Origin: Massilia sp. Root133
GTDB taxonomy: Bacteria > Pseudomonadota > Gammaproteobacteria > Burkholderiales > Burkholderiaceae_D
Length of the DNA stretch: 64,000 nucleotides
Direction: 5' to 3'
Assembly: GCF_001426525.1 (NCBI RefSeq)
Contig: NZ_LMEW01000001.1
Location: forward strand, 545,076-609,075
Position 1 is the first letter of the stretch. Each line of letters starts with the position of its first letter. A model generated the notes under the pieces. It saw only the letters and a program-made list of their open reading frames with translations. It did no database searches and was not told the DNA's origin. This document shows, piece after piece, positions 18,101 to 27,513 of the stretch. The position numbers were made by a program, and so were the translations under genes.

Positions 18101-19558
18101 TCAGTTGGATGAGTTGCTGTTGAACAGCGCGCTGAACATCGAAGAATTGTTTTGCATGGTCGACTGCAGGGCCTGCAGGGCGGTGTACTGTTTCAGGTAG
18201 CGCTGATAGGCCGCGTTGTACTTGTCATCGAGGTCCGTCTGGCGCTCGGTCAGGCGCGACTGCAGACTGCTGTTGGCGTCGGTACGCTCCTGGATCTGGC
18301 CGGTGGTCGCATTGCTCCACATGTTCAGGTAGGTGTTCAGCGAGCCCGCGATGCCTGTCGGTGCCGACGTGCTGGCCGTACCGATCAGCGTGTCGAGGCC
18401 GGTCGGATTGACGGCCAGCTGCTTTTGCAGGCGCGCCGAATCCAGGCTGAGGGTGCCGTCGTGCGCGGCCGTGATGCCGTAGCTGGCCAGCGACAGCACG
18501 CCGCTCGGCCGCAGCAGGTCGACGACGCGGTTGCGCAGCGCGGTCACGCCCGCGTCGTGAGCAAACGCGCCGGCCGCGACGTTGTTCTTGGGGTCGCCCG
18601 CCGAGAGGAGACCGTCGAGTGCGCTCTTGAGTTTGTTGTAGGCGTCGACGAACGCCTGCACGTTCGCCGTCGTGCCGGTGGCGTTGCCGCCCACCGTCAA
18701 GGTGATCGGCGTGGCGCCCGGCGCCTGGGCCTTGGTCGCCGTGAACGATACGCCGTCGATGTTCGTGAAGGTGTTCGACGCCTGCTTGACTTCCGTCGTG
18801 GGGTCGGTGGGATCGCCGAAGTTGACGATGGCGTCCTGGGCCGTACTCATGACCGTGGGCGCGGCGTTCAGGGCGGCCTGCAGGTTGGCGTCGAGCACGC
18901 CGGTCGTATCGAGCGAGATGGTGTTCGCCGCGCCGGTTTTCGTCGACGACAGCACGAGACGCGACGTCGCGCTGGCGCCGGTGCCGATCGTGACGATGCC
19001 GGCCGTGACCTTGCCGCCATTGTCGGCGGACTGGTTGATGGCCACCGCAAGCTCGCGCGCGGTGAGCGTGCCGTTCTTGTCCGCATCGGCGGCGGCGAGG
19101 TCGACGTTGATGGTGACGGGGGTCGCGGCGAGGTCGGCCGGGTCGGCCAGGTTCAGCTTCAATACGCCGGGCTGGTAGGTGCCATCGGGCTGCTGTTCCG
19201 CGCTCAGGTCGAAGTCGCCCAGGTTGTAGGCGATCTGGCTCGGCGTGGCCACCTGCTTGACGAAGACGCTGTAGGCGCCGGGCGTCGCGGTCGAGCTGGC
19301 GGTGGCCGTACCAAGCGTCGTGTCGGACAACGTTGCGCTCTGGGCGAGCATCGACTTGCCGATGCCGGCCAGGCTGGCGAGGGACGTCTGGTAAGCGGAG
19401 ATCGCGGAGCTCAGCGTCGTCAGGGCCTTGGCCGTGGCGTTCGCCGTATTGGTCTGCGTGGTCAGCTGGGTCTGTGCACCTTCGATGTACTTGTCGGCCA
19501 GGGCCTTGGCGGTGCTGGTCGGGTCGTAGGTGGGGGCGGTGATCGCGCTCGTTGCCAT
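18101..19558 (-). CDS. fliD: Filament cap protein FliD
   Basis: 485 residues from the ATG at 19558, chosen because AGGAG stands 8 bases upstream; a longer frame from 19594 lacks a ribosome site. N-terminal FliD domain TSTAKALADKYIEGAQTQLT and LTTLSSAISAYQTSLASLAG; a Hook-IN-like strand region; C-terminal FliD domain with DGTLSLDSARLQKQLAVNPT and RQTDLDDKYNAAYQRYLKQY. FliD caps the filament and aids flagellin folding. First of the fliD-S-T-K-L-fliA-motA-motB run. Confidence 0.95.
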   Translation of the reverse strand: MATSAITAPTYDPTSTAKALADKYIEGAQTQLTTQTNTANATAKALTTLSSAISAYQTSLASLAGIGKSMLAQSATLSDTTLGTATASSTATPGAYSVFVKQVATPSQIAYNLGDFDLSAEQQPDGTYQPGVLKLNLADPADLAATPVTINVDLAAADADKNGTLTARELAVAINQSADNGGKVTAGIVTIGTGASATSRLVLSSTKTGAANTISLDTTGVLDANLQAALNAAPTVMSTAQDAIVNFGDPTDPTTEVKQASNTFTNIDGVSFTATKAQAPGATPITLTVGGNATGTTANVQAFVDAYNKLKSALDGLLSAGDPKNNVAAGAFAHDAGVTALRNRVVDLLRPSGVLSLASYGITAAHDGTLSLDSARLQKQLAVNPTGLDTLIGTASTSAPTGIAGSLNTYLNMWSNATTGQIQERTDANSSLQSRLTERQTDLDDKYNAAYQRYLKQYTALQALQSTMQNNSSMFSALFNSNSSN

Positions 19559-19572
19559 ATCGGTTCTCCTGC

Positions 19573-20025
19573 TTATGCGTTCTTTGCCAGCCACGACTGC
19601 GTGGCGATCTCGTCTTCGCGTTTGCGCTGCGTGCGTTCCTGCGCACGCGCATACGCGACCTCGTGTTGCTCCAGCACCTTGCCCAGCAGCTCGCGCCGCG
19701 TCCAGGCCTGGGCCAGATGCTTCTGCGCGACGGCCATGTCGGCCTCGTGCAACTGCAGGTCGGTCCGGTGCGTATCCGCCAGCGCGAACACGGCCTGCTT
19801 GTAATTGCCGCAGTTGATGGCCAGCGCCGGCGACAGCGCGCGCGCGCCGGCCGGCTGCCCCGACGGGCCGCTGCCTTCCGCCAGCGCCGTCAGGCGCTCC
19901 ACGCTGGCCTGGAAGCGCACGCGCGTCGCCTCCTTCTTCGCCAGCGCCGTCTGCATGCGTTCCACTTCGGTGCTGCGCACGCGTACGAGCGTGTCCAGGC
20001 TGGTGATCGTCTCGCGCTTGCTCAT
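19573..20025 (-). CDS. fliJ: Flagellar export protein FliJ
   Basis: 150 residues from the ATG that overlaps the fliI stop (ATGA). All helical, coiled-coil, Lys/Arg/Glu-rich (TLVRVRSTEVERMQTALAKK near the start, VLEQHEVAYARAQERTQRKR at the end), the usual look of FliJ. FliJ is the stalk of the FliI ATPase and couples it to FlhA. Confidence 0.88.
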   Translation of the reverse strand: MSKRETITSLDTLVRVRSTEVERMQTALAKKEATRVRFQASVERLTALAEGSGPSGQPAGARALSPALAINCGNYKQAVFALADTHRTDLQLHEADMAVAQKHLAQAWTRRELLGKVLEQHEVAYARAQERTQRKREDEIATQSWLAKNA

Positions 20026-21338
20026 GCCATCATCGCTTTCAGTTGGTCGACGCAGGCCGCGAACGGCGCGTCTTCGCGCGTGCCCTGGCACAGGAACGCC
20101 TCGATGTGCGGGTTCAGCTTCACGGCGCGGTCGGTTTCCGGATCGGCGCCCGGCTGGTAGGCGCCGAGCGGGATCAGGTCGCGCACGCGCGCATGCTTCG
20201 CCAGCGCGGCCTTCAGCTTGCGCGCCGCCTGGGCGTGTTCCGGCGTCACCACCTGCGCCATGCAGCGGCTGATGGATTGCGCCACGTCGATCGCCGGGTA
20301 GTGCCCGCGTTCGGCCAGTTCGCGCGTCAGCACGATGTGGCCGTCGAGGATCGCGCGGGCGCTGTCGACGACCGGGTCCTGCTGGTCGTCGCCCTCCGCC
20401 AGCACGGTGTAGATGGCGCTCATGCTGCCCTGTTCGTTTTCGCCGTTGCCGGCCGATTCGACGAGCTGCGGCAGGTTCGAGAACACCGACGGCGGGTAGC
20501 CGCGCGTGGCCGGCGGCTCGCCCAGCGACAGCGCCACTTCGCGCAGCGCCATCGCGTAGCGCGTCAGCGAATCGCACAGCAGCAGCACGTTCTGGCCGCG
20601 GTCGCGGAAATGCGCCGCGATCGAGTGGCACAGTTCCGTCGCCATCACGCGCATCAGCGGGCTTTCGTCGGCCGGCGCCACCACGACCACGGCTCGACGC
20701 AAACCCTCCGCGCCGAGCGACTTCTCGATGAACTCGCGCACCTCGCGGTTACGCTCGCCGATCAGGCCCACGACGATCACGTCGGCCACGGTCTGGCGCG
20801 TGATCAGGCCGAGCAGCACGGATTTGCCCACGCCGGAACCGGCCATCAGGCCGACGCGCTGGCCCTTGCCGATCGTGAGCATCGAATTGATCGCGCGCAC
20901 GCCGACGTCCAGCGGTTCTTCCACCGGGGCCTTGCGCAGCGGGTTGACCTTCGGCGGCGTCGTCGACAGGGTTTCCTCTCCACCCAGCTTGCCGCGGCCG
21001 TCGATCGGTTCGCCCAGGCCGTTCACCATGCGGCCCATCCACGAGGGGCCGATCTGGATGCTGGACGGGCCCGTGGCCGGCAGCACGCGCGCGCCGGTCA
21101 CGAGGCCGTCGGCCTGCTTGAACGGCATCAGGTACGTGACCTTGTCGCGGAAGCCCACGACCTGCGCGTCGAGCCACGAGCCGTCGACGGTCTCGACGCG
21201 GCAGCGCTGGCCGGTGTGCAGGCGGCAGCCCACGCTTTCGAGCAGCAGGCCCTGCACCGCGACGAGGCGCCCGGTGGGCGTCGCGACCGGCGGAGCCTTG
21301 ATCTCGAGTGCGCGCAGGGTTTCGGCCAGTGCGCTCAC
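20022..21338 (-). CDS. fliI: Flagellar export ATPase FliI
   Basis: 438 residues, family length. Walker A AGSGVGKS at 166-173; Walker B LLLCDSLTR with Asp at about 256; the F1-beta-like signature PPSVFSNLPQLVESAGNGE follows. Soluble hexameric ATPase that unfolds export substrates. Overlaps fliH by 4 bases and fliJ by 4 bases. Confidence 0.97.
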   Translation of the reverse strand: MSALAETLRALEIKAPPVATPTGRLVAVQGLLLESVGCRLHTGQRCRVETVDGSWLDAQVVGFRDKVTYLMPFKQADGLVTGARVLPATGPSSIQIGPSWMGRMVNGLGEPIDGRGKLGGEETLSTTPPKVNPLRKAPVEEPLDVGVRAINSMLTIGKGQRVGLMAGSGVGKSVLLGLITRQTVADVIVVGLIGERNREVREFIEKSLGAEGLRRAVVVVAPADESPLMRVMATELCHSIAAHFRDRGQNVLLLCDSLTRYAMALREVALSLGEPPATRGYPPSVFSNLPQLVESAGNGENEQGSMSAIYTVLAEGDDQQDPVVDSARAILDGHIVLTRELAERGHYPAIDVAQSISRCMAQVVTPEHAQAARKLKAALAKHARVRDLIPLGAYQPGADPETDRAVKLNPHIEAFLCQGTREDAPFAACVDQLKAMMA

Positions 21339-22027
21339 TCGGCGTCCTCCTTCGCGGTCGCGTCCAGGCTTTCGCGGACTTGCGTCATGCAGGCGGCGAG
21401 GCGGTTCTGGCAGCCGGCGTCCACTTCATGGTCGCCCGCACGCACGCGGCACTCGCCCAGGTCCAGGGCAGGATCGGACATCAGGTTCCACTTCTTGGCG
21501 CGCTTAGGATCGAGTTCCTGGATGCGCTTGAGTTCTTCCGGATTCATGAACACTTCCACCTCGTCGCGCGTGGGCGGCATCGCGGCCAGCGCCTCGTCGA
21601 CGAGGTTCAGCATCTGCACGGGTTGCAGCGCCAGCTCGGCGCGGATCACCTGGCGCGCGATCTTGCCGACCAGGTCCACCACTTCCTTGCGCTGGGCGTT
21701 GCGGAATTCGGTCTTCATCTTCTTCAGGCTGCGCAGCATGGCGTCGACGGGCTTGGCCATCTGCTCCAGTTCGGCCAGCGCCTGCTGGCGGCCTTCGGCG
21801 ATGCCGCGTTCCACGCCTTCGGCATGGCCCGCGTCATAGCCGTCGGCACGGCCTTCGTCCAGGCCGACTTCATAGCCTTCGCGCTGGCCCTGGCGATAGC
21901 CGTCGGCCACCGCGCTCTGCCAGTCCTCGGTCGGCGTGGCGGAGGAGGACGATTGCGCGCCCTTGGCCGCGCCGGCGGCGATGAACTGCGCCAGCGGCGG
22001 GAAGTGATAGGGCCGGAACTGCTTCAT
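21335..22027 (-). CDS. fliH: Flagellar export ATPase regulator FliH
   Basis: 230 residues. N-terminal FRPYHFPPL segment; residues about 60-90 have the Gly-x-x-x-Gly repeat typical of FliH (YRQGQREGYEVGLDEGRADG); the C-terminal region about 105-225 resembles the V-ATPase E-subunit-like FliH domain (IARQVIRAELALQPVQMLNL). It regulates FliI and docks it to FliN. It overlaps fliG by 4 bases. Confidence 0.92.
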   Translation of the reverse strand: MKQFRPYHFPPLAQFIAAGAAKGAQSSSSATPTEDWQSAVADGYRQGQREGYEVGLDEGRADGYDAGHAEGVERGIAEGRQQALAELEQMAKPVDAMLRSLKKMKTEFRNAQRKEVVDLVGKIARQVIRAELALQPVQMLNLVDEALAAMPPTRDEVEVFMNPEELKRIQELDPKRAKKWNLMSDPALDLGECRVRAGDHEVDAGCQNRLAACMTQVRESLDATAKEDAE

Positions 22028-23046
22028 TCGGCAGTCGCCTCGGCAAACAGCTGGACCTCGATCTCACCGTTGTCGACGAGCTCCTTGACCTGCGCCATGA
22101 TCTCCTGGCGCGTCTGCACGATGCGCGACATCGGCACCGGGCCGGAACGCTTCATGAGATCCTCGAAGCTCTGTGCCTGGCGCTTCGGCATCGCGCCGAG
22201 CAGCGCGTCGCGCAGCGCGGGTTCGGCACCCTTGAGCGCGATCGCCCACTGCTCCAGCGGGATCTCGTCGAGCAGGCGGGTGATCGTCTGTTCGGTCTGT
22301 TTCGACAGGATGAAGAAGTCGTACATCGACATCTCGATCTTCGACACGACATCCGGATCGTGCGCGCGCAGCAGCTCGACCATCGTGGCGCGGTTGTTCG
22401 GCAGGCGGTTCAGGATGTCCGCCGCCTGGCGCACGCCTTCCACGGTGGCGCTCTGCGTGTCCAGTGCGGACAGGCAGCGCTGCACCAGCTCTTCCAGCTC
22501 GGTGAGCAGGTCGCGGTCGATCTCTTCCAGGCGCGCCAGGTTCAGCAGGACCATCTCGCGGCTGCCTTCCGGCAGCGCATCGATGATCTGGCCGGCCAGC
22601 GCGGGCGGCAGGAAGGCGAGGAACACGGCCTGCATCTGCACGTGTTCGGCGGCGATGTAGTCGGCCAGCCACTTCGGCGATGCGTACTGCAGGCGCGCCA
22701 TCATCGGGCGGATAGCGTCGCCGTAGATCGTGTTGAGCACGGAATTGGCGATCTCGCTGCCCAGGGCCAGGTCGAGCGAACGCTTCAGGTAGCTGCGCGA
22801 AGCGCCGTGCAGGCCGCTCTGCTGGCGGTAGTCGTCGAAGAACTTCTGGATCGAGTTCTTCACGGCGTCGACCTTGATGCCGCTCATGCGGCTCATCACC
22901 TGGGTCAGCTCGATCAATTCCTCGCGTTCGAGGCAGCGCAGAACGGCCGCAGCCGGTTCTTCACCGATGGACAGCAATACGATTGCGGCCTGTTCGACCG
23001 GGCTCAGCACTGCTTCTTGCACGTCGTTATTGTTCAGATCCGCCAT
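22024..23046 (-). CDS. fliG: Flagellar motor switch protein FliG
   Basis: 340 residues. FliG-N (VEQAAIVLLSIGEEPAAAVL), FliG-M with the EHVQMQAVFLAFLPP motif near 130, and FliG-C with IEMSMYDFFILSKQTEQTIT and the charged motor helices (RDALLGAMPKRQAQSFEDLM). FliG transmits torque from MotA. The start overlaps the end of fliF by 20 bases. Confidence 0.96.
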   Translation of the reverse strand: MADLNNNDVQEAVLSPVEQAAIVLLSIGEEPAAAVLRCLEREELIELTQVMSRMSGIKVDAVKNSIQKFFDDYRQQSGLHGASRSYLKRSLDLALGSEIANSVLNTIYGDAIRPMMARLQYASPKWLADYIAAEHVQMQAVFLAFLPPALAGQIIDALPEGSREMVLLNLARLEEIDRDLLTELEELVQRCLSALDTQSATVEGVRQAADILNRLPNNRATMVELLRAHDPDVVSKIEMSMYDFFILSKQTEQTITRLLDEIPLEQWAIALKGAEPALRDALLGAMPKRQAQSFEDLMKRSGPVPMSRIVQTRQEIMAQVKELVDNGEIEVQLFAEATAE

Positions 23047-24787
23047 TTTTCTTTTGCACCCATTGTTTGACCACTTCCGCCACCCGCTCCGGCTCCTTGC
23101 CCGCCAGTACTTTCAGGTGGTCGACCATCACATCCACGGCCGAGCCGGCCGGGGGCAAATCGTATTCTTCGAGCAGCGCCTGGACCGGCAGCGTGCCGCC
23201 GGTCGATGCTGCCGTCGTTTCGCCCGGCAGGGCCGCCGCCGCGGTGGCGCCTGGGGCCGGCAGCGCGCCGGCGCTGTGCACGGCGCCCGGCAGGGCGTTG
23301 CTGGCGCCGGCCTGGACGGTCGCCAGGGTCGGCGCGGCGGCTGCCGCTGCCGCTGCCGGCTGCGGGGCGACGCGCTGGTTCAGCATGCGCATCAGCGGAC
23401 GCAGGACCAGCAGCCAGCCGAGCAGGGCGCCCAGCGCAACCATGCCGTAGCGGACCATGTCGACGATGTTGTCGCGCTCCTGGTACCACGGCTCGACCGC
23501 GACCGGGGCCGGGAACGACAGCGCGGACACCGTCAGCACGTCGCCACGGGTGGCGTCGATGCCGAGGCCGCCGCGCAGGATCTTGTCGATGTTGGCGATC
23601 TCGGCCGGGGTCCAGCCCGTCTTCGGCGTCGCGGCCTTGGCGTTGTTCAGCACCACCGCCACCGACAGCTTCTTCAGGCGGCCGCGCGAGCGCTTGATCT
23701 GCGTGATGGCGCGGTCGTAGGCGTACTGGCGCGTCGTCGCGTTCTTGCGGGCGCTACCGTCGTCCGCCTTGGCGTTCGGGTCGGCGGCGGCGCCGTTGGC
23801 AGCGGCGTTCGGATCGGCCGGCGGATTGGCGGCGACCGGCGGACGGTTCGACAGCGTGCCCGGCACGCCCAGCGCCATGCGGCTCTTTTCCATCTCCTCG
23901 CGCATCGCTTCGCTGGTGACTTTCGGCGCTTCGCCGTATTTCTCCTGCGTTTCCTCGATCTTGTCGTTGTCGACGTCGGCCGTCACGCTGACCTTGAAGT
24001 TGTCGGCGCCGAGCACGGGGCCGAGCAGGCCGGCCACGTTGGCGCGCGCTTCATCCTGGTAGCGCTTGGCGGCGGCATCGCCCTGGGCGGCGCCGTCGAA
24101 GCCTTCGGTCAGGTCCACGCGCGACGACAGGTAGTTGCCGTTCTGGTCGACGAGCGACACGCGCGCCGGCGCCAGGCCCGCGACGCTGCCCGAGACCATG
24201 TTGACGATCGCGGCGATCTGTTCGTTCGACAGCGTGTGGCCCGGCTTGACCGCCACCACGACGGAGGCGGACGACTTGTCGCCGTCGCTGGCGACGAACG
24301 ACGAGGACTTGGCGATGGCCAGGTGCACACGCGCCGAGGCGATGGCGTCCAGGGTCAGGATCGACTGCGCCAGCTCGCCTTCCAGGCCGCGGCGGAAGCG
24401 CACGTCCTGCACGAATTGCGACACGCCCAGCGGGTCGTTCTTGTCCATCAGCTCCAGGCCGGCCGGCAGCTGCGCGGTGACGCCCTTGGCGGCCAGCAGC
24501 ATGCGGACCTTGCCCAGCTGGCCGGTCGGCACCATGACCTGGCCCGAATCCGGGTGGATGCGGTAGGGCACGTGTTCGGCGTCGAGCACGCTCATCATGT
24601 CGCTGGCGACGACTTTCTCGTGGGCGCCGAACACCGGTTTGTAGCCGGCCTGGTCGTTCCACATGTACAGCATGACGGCCGCGGTGATGCCGATGGCCAG
24701 CACCAGCATCGGGGTCAGGTTCTTGGTCAGCGCGGGCGGCAGGGCCAGGCGCTTGCCGCCGATGGCGGACTTGAGAGTAGCAATCAC
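23027..24787 (-). CDS. fliF: MS-ring protein FliF
   Basis: 586 residues. First membrane helix at about 27-47, the YscJ/FliF ring-building domains to about 230 (YKPVFGAHEKVVASDMMSVL, LEGELAQSILTLDAIASARV), FliF-C, then a second membrane helix at about 445-468. The C-terminal cytoplasmic tail ends with the FliG-binding segment PERVAEVVKQWVQKKNG. FliF is the base on which the rest of the flagellum is built. Confidence 0.97.
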   Translation of the reverse strand: MIATLKSAIGGKRLALPPALTKNLTPMLVLAIGITAAVMLYMWNDQAGYKPVFGAHEKVVASDMMSVLDAEHVPYRIHPDSGQVMVPTGQLGKVRMLLAAKGVTAQLPAGLELMDKNDPLGVSQFVQDVRFRRGLEGELAQSILTLDAIASARVHLAIAKSSSFVASDGDKSSASVVVAVKPGHTLSNEQIAAIVNMVSGSVAGLAPARVSLVDQNGNYLSSRVDLTEGFDGAAQGDAAAKRYQDEARANVAGLLGPVLGADNFKVSVTADVDNDKIEETQEKYGEAPKVTSEAMREEMEKSRMALGVPGTLSNRPPVAANPPADPNAAANGAAADPNAKADDGSARKNATTRQYAYDRAITQIKRSRGRLKKLSVAVVLNNAKAATPKTGWTPAEIANIDKILRGGLGIDATRGDVLTVSALSFPAPVAVEPWYQERDNIVDMVRYGMVALGALLGWLLVLRPLMRMLNQRVAPQPAAAAAAAAPTLATVQAGASNALPGAVHSAGALPAPGATAAAALPGETTAASTGGTLPVQALLEEYDLPPAGSAVDVMVDHLKVLAGKEPERVAEVVKQWVQKKNGGSEQ

Positions 24788-24803
24788 GATCGGTTCGTTC
24801 CCG

Positions 24804-25169
24804 TTACACCGGCAGCTTCATCAGCTCGTCGACGGCGCCCATCACCTTGTTGCGGACCTGCATCAGCATGGAGAAGGACAGGTTGGCCTGCTGCGACGAC
24901 AGCATGGCGCCGACCAGGTCGTCGCTCTTGCCGCTGTCCACGTCGGCCATCTTCTGGTTGGCCACCTGCTGGTCCTGGTCCACGCTGACGAGAGCATTCT
25001 TCATGCTCTGCGCGAAGGAGAAGCCGCCGTTGCCATCGCCCAGGGTGGGGTGGCCGCCATCGACCGCAGGCGCCACGACGGCGAGGCGGTTGGCATCGTT
25101 GGTGAGGGCTGCCAGGTCGGCCCGGATCAGGCCGGCAAGTTCAGTTCCCATCGTGTTCATCGCTCCCAT
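24804..25169 (-). CDS. fliE: MS-ring/rod junction protein FliE
   Basis: 121 residues. C-terminal SSQQANLSFSMLMQVRNKVM with AVDELMKLPV is the FliE signature, and the helix NALVSVDQDQQVANQKMADV is also conserved. FliE joins the MS ring to the proximal rod. First gene of the fliE-F-G-H-I-J run; starts at 25169, 25160 or 25151 are all possible. Confidence 0.93.
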   Translation of the reverse strand: MGAMNTMGTELAGLIRADLAALTNDANRLAVVAPAVDGGHPTLGDGNGGFSFAQSMKNALVSVDQDQQVANQKMADVDSGKSDDLVGAMLSSQQANLSFSMLMQVRNKVMGAVDELMKLPV

Positions 25170-25500
25170 GCTTAAGTTTGCGGTTGTAACTTTTAGTCAA
25201 TCTTGCTTCGCCTGCGGCTGTTACATTTTCTGCAAGAAACGTTGACATTTAGAAAATTGTTAAATTCTTAGTGTCATACTGTGGCTTGGTTTCTCTCGCG
25301 GAACCGAGGAGAATAGCAGCGGTTTCGTCCGATCCCCAGAGTGTAGTTTGATTTCCCCAGCGCAGTGACAGCATCTTACCGTAGGGCAATGGCGAATTCA
25401 AAGGGGAAAATCAAATGGCGTGACACAATTTCCCGGGTATAATTGTTGCCCAGAGGAATGAAAAGAAAGCATCTCTGCTTATCATTTTTTTAACTTGACC
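25170..25500. promoter_or_regulatory. Divergent regulatory region fliE / fliM
   Basis: This AT-rich stretch of about 330 bases separates the two outward-facing flagellar operons and holds no gene I can support. On the plus strand GGGTATAAT at 25435-25443 is a possible extended -10 for fliM; TTGACA at 25242-25247 is a possible -35 without a convincing -10. A short open frame of 11 codons starts at 25459 but has no support as a gene. I find no exact sigma-54 (GG-N10-GC) element. In other lateral systems a sigma-54-activator gene (lafK) occupies this place. Confidence 0.45.
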
Positions 25501-26355
25501 ATGCCGATTGCAAACCCCGACACCACCCTGCAGCACCAAGTGCTCGACCCCTGTCTTCTAGGGCGTCCGGTACATCTGCTGCCCCAGTTTGCGGCGCGTC
25601 TCCAGGAAGACCTGGACACTGCCATGCAGGGCAGCGCACGCCGTTACTGGGCCGGATGGCGTCTCGAAACCGTTGAATTCGGCCGCGTGCCGCAAGAAAC
25701 GAGCCTGCGCTGGATGGCCGTATTGGGTGCGCTGGGCACCGTCGCGGTGACGTTCGAGCGTGGTTTATTACTGACACTGTTGGAGCGACGCTACGGTGGA
25801 CGTAGCGCCGGCGCAACTCAGCGGGACCCGCAAACCGAGCGCGTGACGGCCACCGAAGAAAGATTAGGCGTCGTACTGACGCAACAAATGGTGGATCTGT
25901 TGTATGCACGCGTCGCTGTCAATGTGGCAATGGAGGTGGCCCCGTGGCCCATCCAGGCCAATGCCGTGGTGCCTTCGGCAATGCCCGGCGAAAGCAACTG
26001 GGCCCTGCGCCTGCAGGTCCGTGATAACAACGACAACACCGGCCAGTTCTGGATCGCGCCCGACCAGCAGCTGATGGCCATGATCCTGGGCACGCTGCGC
26101 CCGGAAACTGGCCGTCCGGCCGCCGCGCGCGGTCCGGCCGAGCCCCTTGCGACCAAGCTCCAGGTCAAACTGGACGGCCGCCTGGTCAGCAAGGAAATCA
26201 CCCTGGGCGCACTGTTCGACCTGAAGGTGGGCGACGTGATTCCGGTGAACGTGGGCCGGGCCGACGTCCTGCTCGACGAGGCGCGGTTGTTTACCGCCGC
26301 CGTCGCCGAGCACAAAGGCAAGCTGTGTTTAACCTCTTTTGAAGACGCCGAGTAA
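25501..26355 (+). CDS. fliM: Divergent, shortened flagellar switch protein FliM
   Basis: 284 residues from the ATG at 25501 (a TTG at 25495 would add two); the ribosome site is poor, so the start is uncertain. Residues about 20-150 look like a weak FliM middle (CheC-like) domain: FAARLQEDLDTAMQ, LERRYGGRSAG and TATEERLGVVLTQQMVDLLY. The C-terminal 75 residues are a SpoA/FliM-C domain (LKVGDVIPVNVGRADVLLDE). Compared with usual FliM of about 330 residues, the N-terminal LSQxEIDALL motif that binds phosphorylated CheY is missing. It precedes fliN by 5 bases, which secures the identity as FliM rather than a second FliN. Confidence 0.82.
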   Translation: MPIANPDTTLQHQVLDPCLLGRPVHLLPQFAARLQEDLDTAMQGSARRYWAGWRLETVEFGRVPQETSLRWMAVLGALGTVAVTFERGLLLTLLERRYGGRSAGATQRDPQTERVTATEERLGVVLTQQMVDLLYARVAVNVAMEVAPWPIQANAVVPSAMPGESNWALRLQVRDNNDNTGQFWIAPDQQLMAMILGTLRPETGRPAAARGPAEPLATKLQVKLDGRLVSKEITLGALFDLKVGDVIPVNVGRADVLLDEARLFTAAVAEHKGKLCLTSFEDAE

Positions 26356-26360
26356 TCAAT

Positions 26361-26726
26361 ATGAACCTGAACGATCAATTCGCCGGTGACGACATCCTCA
26401 TCGACGACGAGCTGGCGGATGAAGCCGCAGAAGGTAAGCAAAGCGCGGCAGCGGCACCGAAAGCCGCGCCGCGCCTGCCGCAGATGATGCGCCGCATCCC
26501 GGTGACGCTGACGCTGGAAGTGGGTTCGGCCCGCATCTCGCTGCAGGAACTGATGGCGATCGGCCCGGACAGCGTGCTGCCGCTCGACGCCATGGCGGGC
26601 GAGCCGCTCGTCATCAAGGTCAACGGCGCCGCCATCGGGCGCGCCGAAGTGGTCGTCGCGGGCGAGCAGTACGGCCTGAAGGTGATCGATCTGGACGGCC
26701 TCAACCTGGACCTGATCGCGTCATGA
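26361..26726 (+). CDS. fliN: Flagellar motor switch protein FliN
   Basis: 121 residues. An acidic/Ala-rich N-terminus is followed by the SpoA domain: RRIPVTLTLEVGSARISLQE, GEPLVIKVNGAAIGRAEVVV and YGLKVIDL. FliN forms most of the C-ring and anchors FliH. Its stop overlaps the fliP ATG (ATGA at 26723-26726). Confidence 0.95.
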   Translation: MNLNDQFAGDDILIDDELADEAAEGKQSAAAAPKAAPRLPQMMRRIPVTLTLEVGSARISLQELMAIGPDSVLPLDAMAGEPLVIKVNGAAIGRAEVVVAGEQYGLKVIDLDGLNLDLIAS

Positions 26727-27502
26727 CGTTGCAACGCCGCGGTGCCGGGGTGGCTCACACCTTGCACCGTTTTGCGCCCGCCATCGCGGGCGCCGTTCTT
26801 TTGCTGGCCAGCGCAGGCGCATGGGCCGCACCGGACGTGCTGCCCGGCGTGATCCCCGGCTCGTCCAGCGGCCTCACGGTGAAGTCGCAGATCCTGGTCC
26901 TGATGACCATCCTCGGGCTGTTGCCCGTGATGGTCATGATGATGACCAGCTTCACCCGCTTCGTGATCGTGCTGTCGCTGCTGCGCCAGGCCCTGGGCCT
27001 GCAGCAGGGCCTGCCCAACCGGATCATCACCGGCGTCGCCCTGATCCTGACCCTGCTCGTCATGCGTCCCATCGGCGAGCAGGTGTGGAACGAGGCATTC
27101 GTCCCGTACGACAAGGACAAGATCTCGCTCGAGCAGGCGCTCAAGATCGCCGAGGTACCGCTGTCGCGCTTCATGCTGGCCCAGACGAGCAAGACCGCGC
27201 TGGCCCAGATCGCGCACCTGGCGGGCGAGCCGGCCGAGATGAAGCCGATGGACCGCGGCTTCACCGTGAAGCTGGCCGCTTTCGTGCTGTCCGAGTTGAA
27301 AAGCGCGTTCCAGATCGGCTGCATGCTGTTCATTCCGTTCCTGATCATCGACCTCGTGGTGTCGTCGGTGCTGATGGCGATGGGCATGATGATGCTCTCG
27401 CCGCTCGTCATCTCGCTGCCGTTCAAGCTCCTCTTGTTCGTGCTCGTCGATGGCTGGACCCTGACCGTGAATACGCTGGTCGGCAGCATCCACGGCATCT
27501 AG
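26723..27502 (+). CDS. fliP: Flagellar export gate protein FliP
   Basis: 259 residues. Cleavable signal sequence of about 36 residues (ending AGAWA), then the FliP core: TSFTRFVIVLSLLRQALGLQ, ILTLLVMRPIGEQVWNEAF, FVLSELKSAFQIGCMLFIPF and LIIDLVVSSVLMAMGMMMLS. FliP is the main gate subunit of the export apparatus. There is no fliO between fliN and fliP, although FliO helps FliP assembly in many bacteria. Confidence 0.97.
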   Translation: MTLQRRGAGVAHTLHRFAPAIAGAVLLLASAGAWAAPDVLPGVIPGSSSGLTVKSQILVLMTILGLLPVMVMMMTSFTRFVIVLSLLRQALGLQQGLPNRIITGVALILTLLVMRPIGEQVWNEAFVPYDKDKISLEQALKIAEVPLSRFMLAQTSKTALAQIAHLAGEPAEMKPMDRGFTVKLAAFVLSELKSAFQIGCMLFIPFLIIDLVVSSVLMAMGMMMLSPLVISLPFKLLLFVLVDGWTLTVNTLVGSIHGI

Positions 27503-27513
27503 CATTCATTCAC

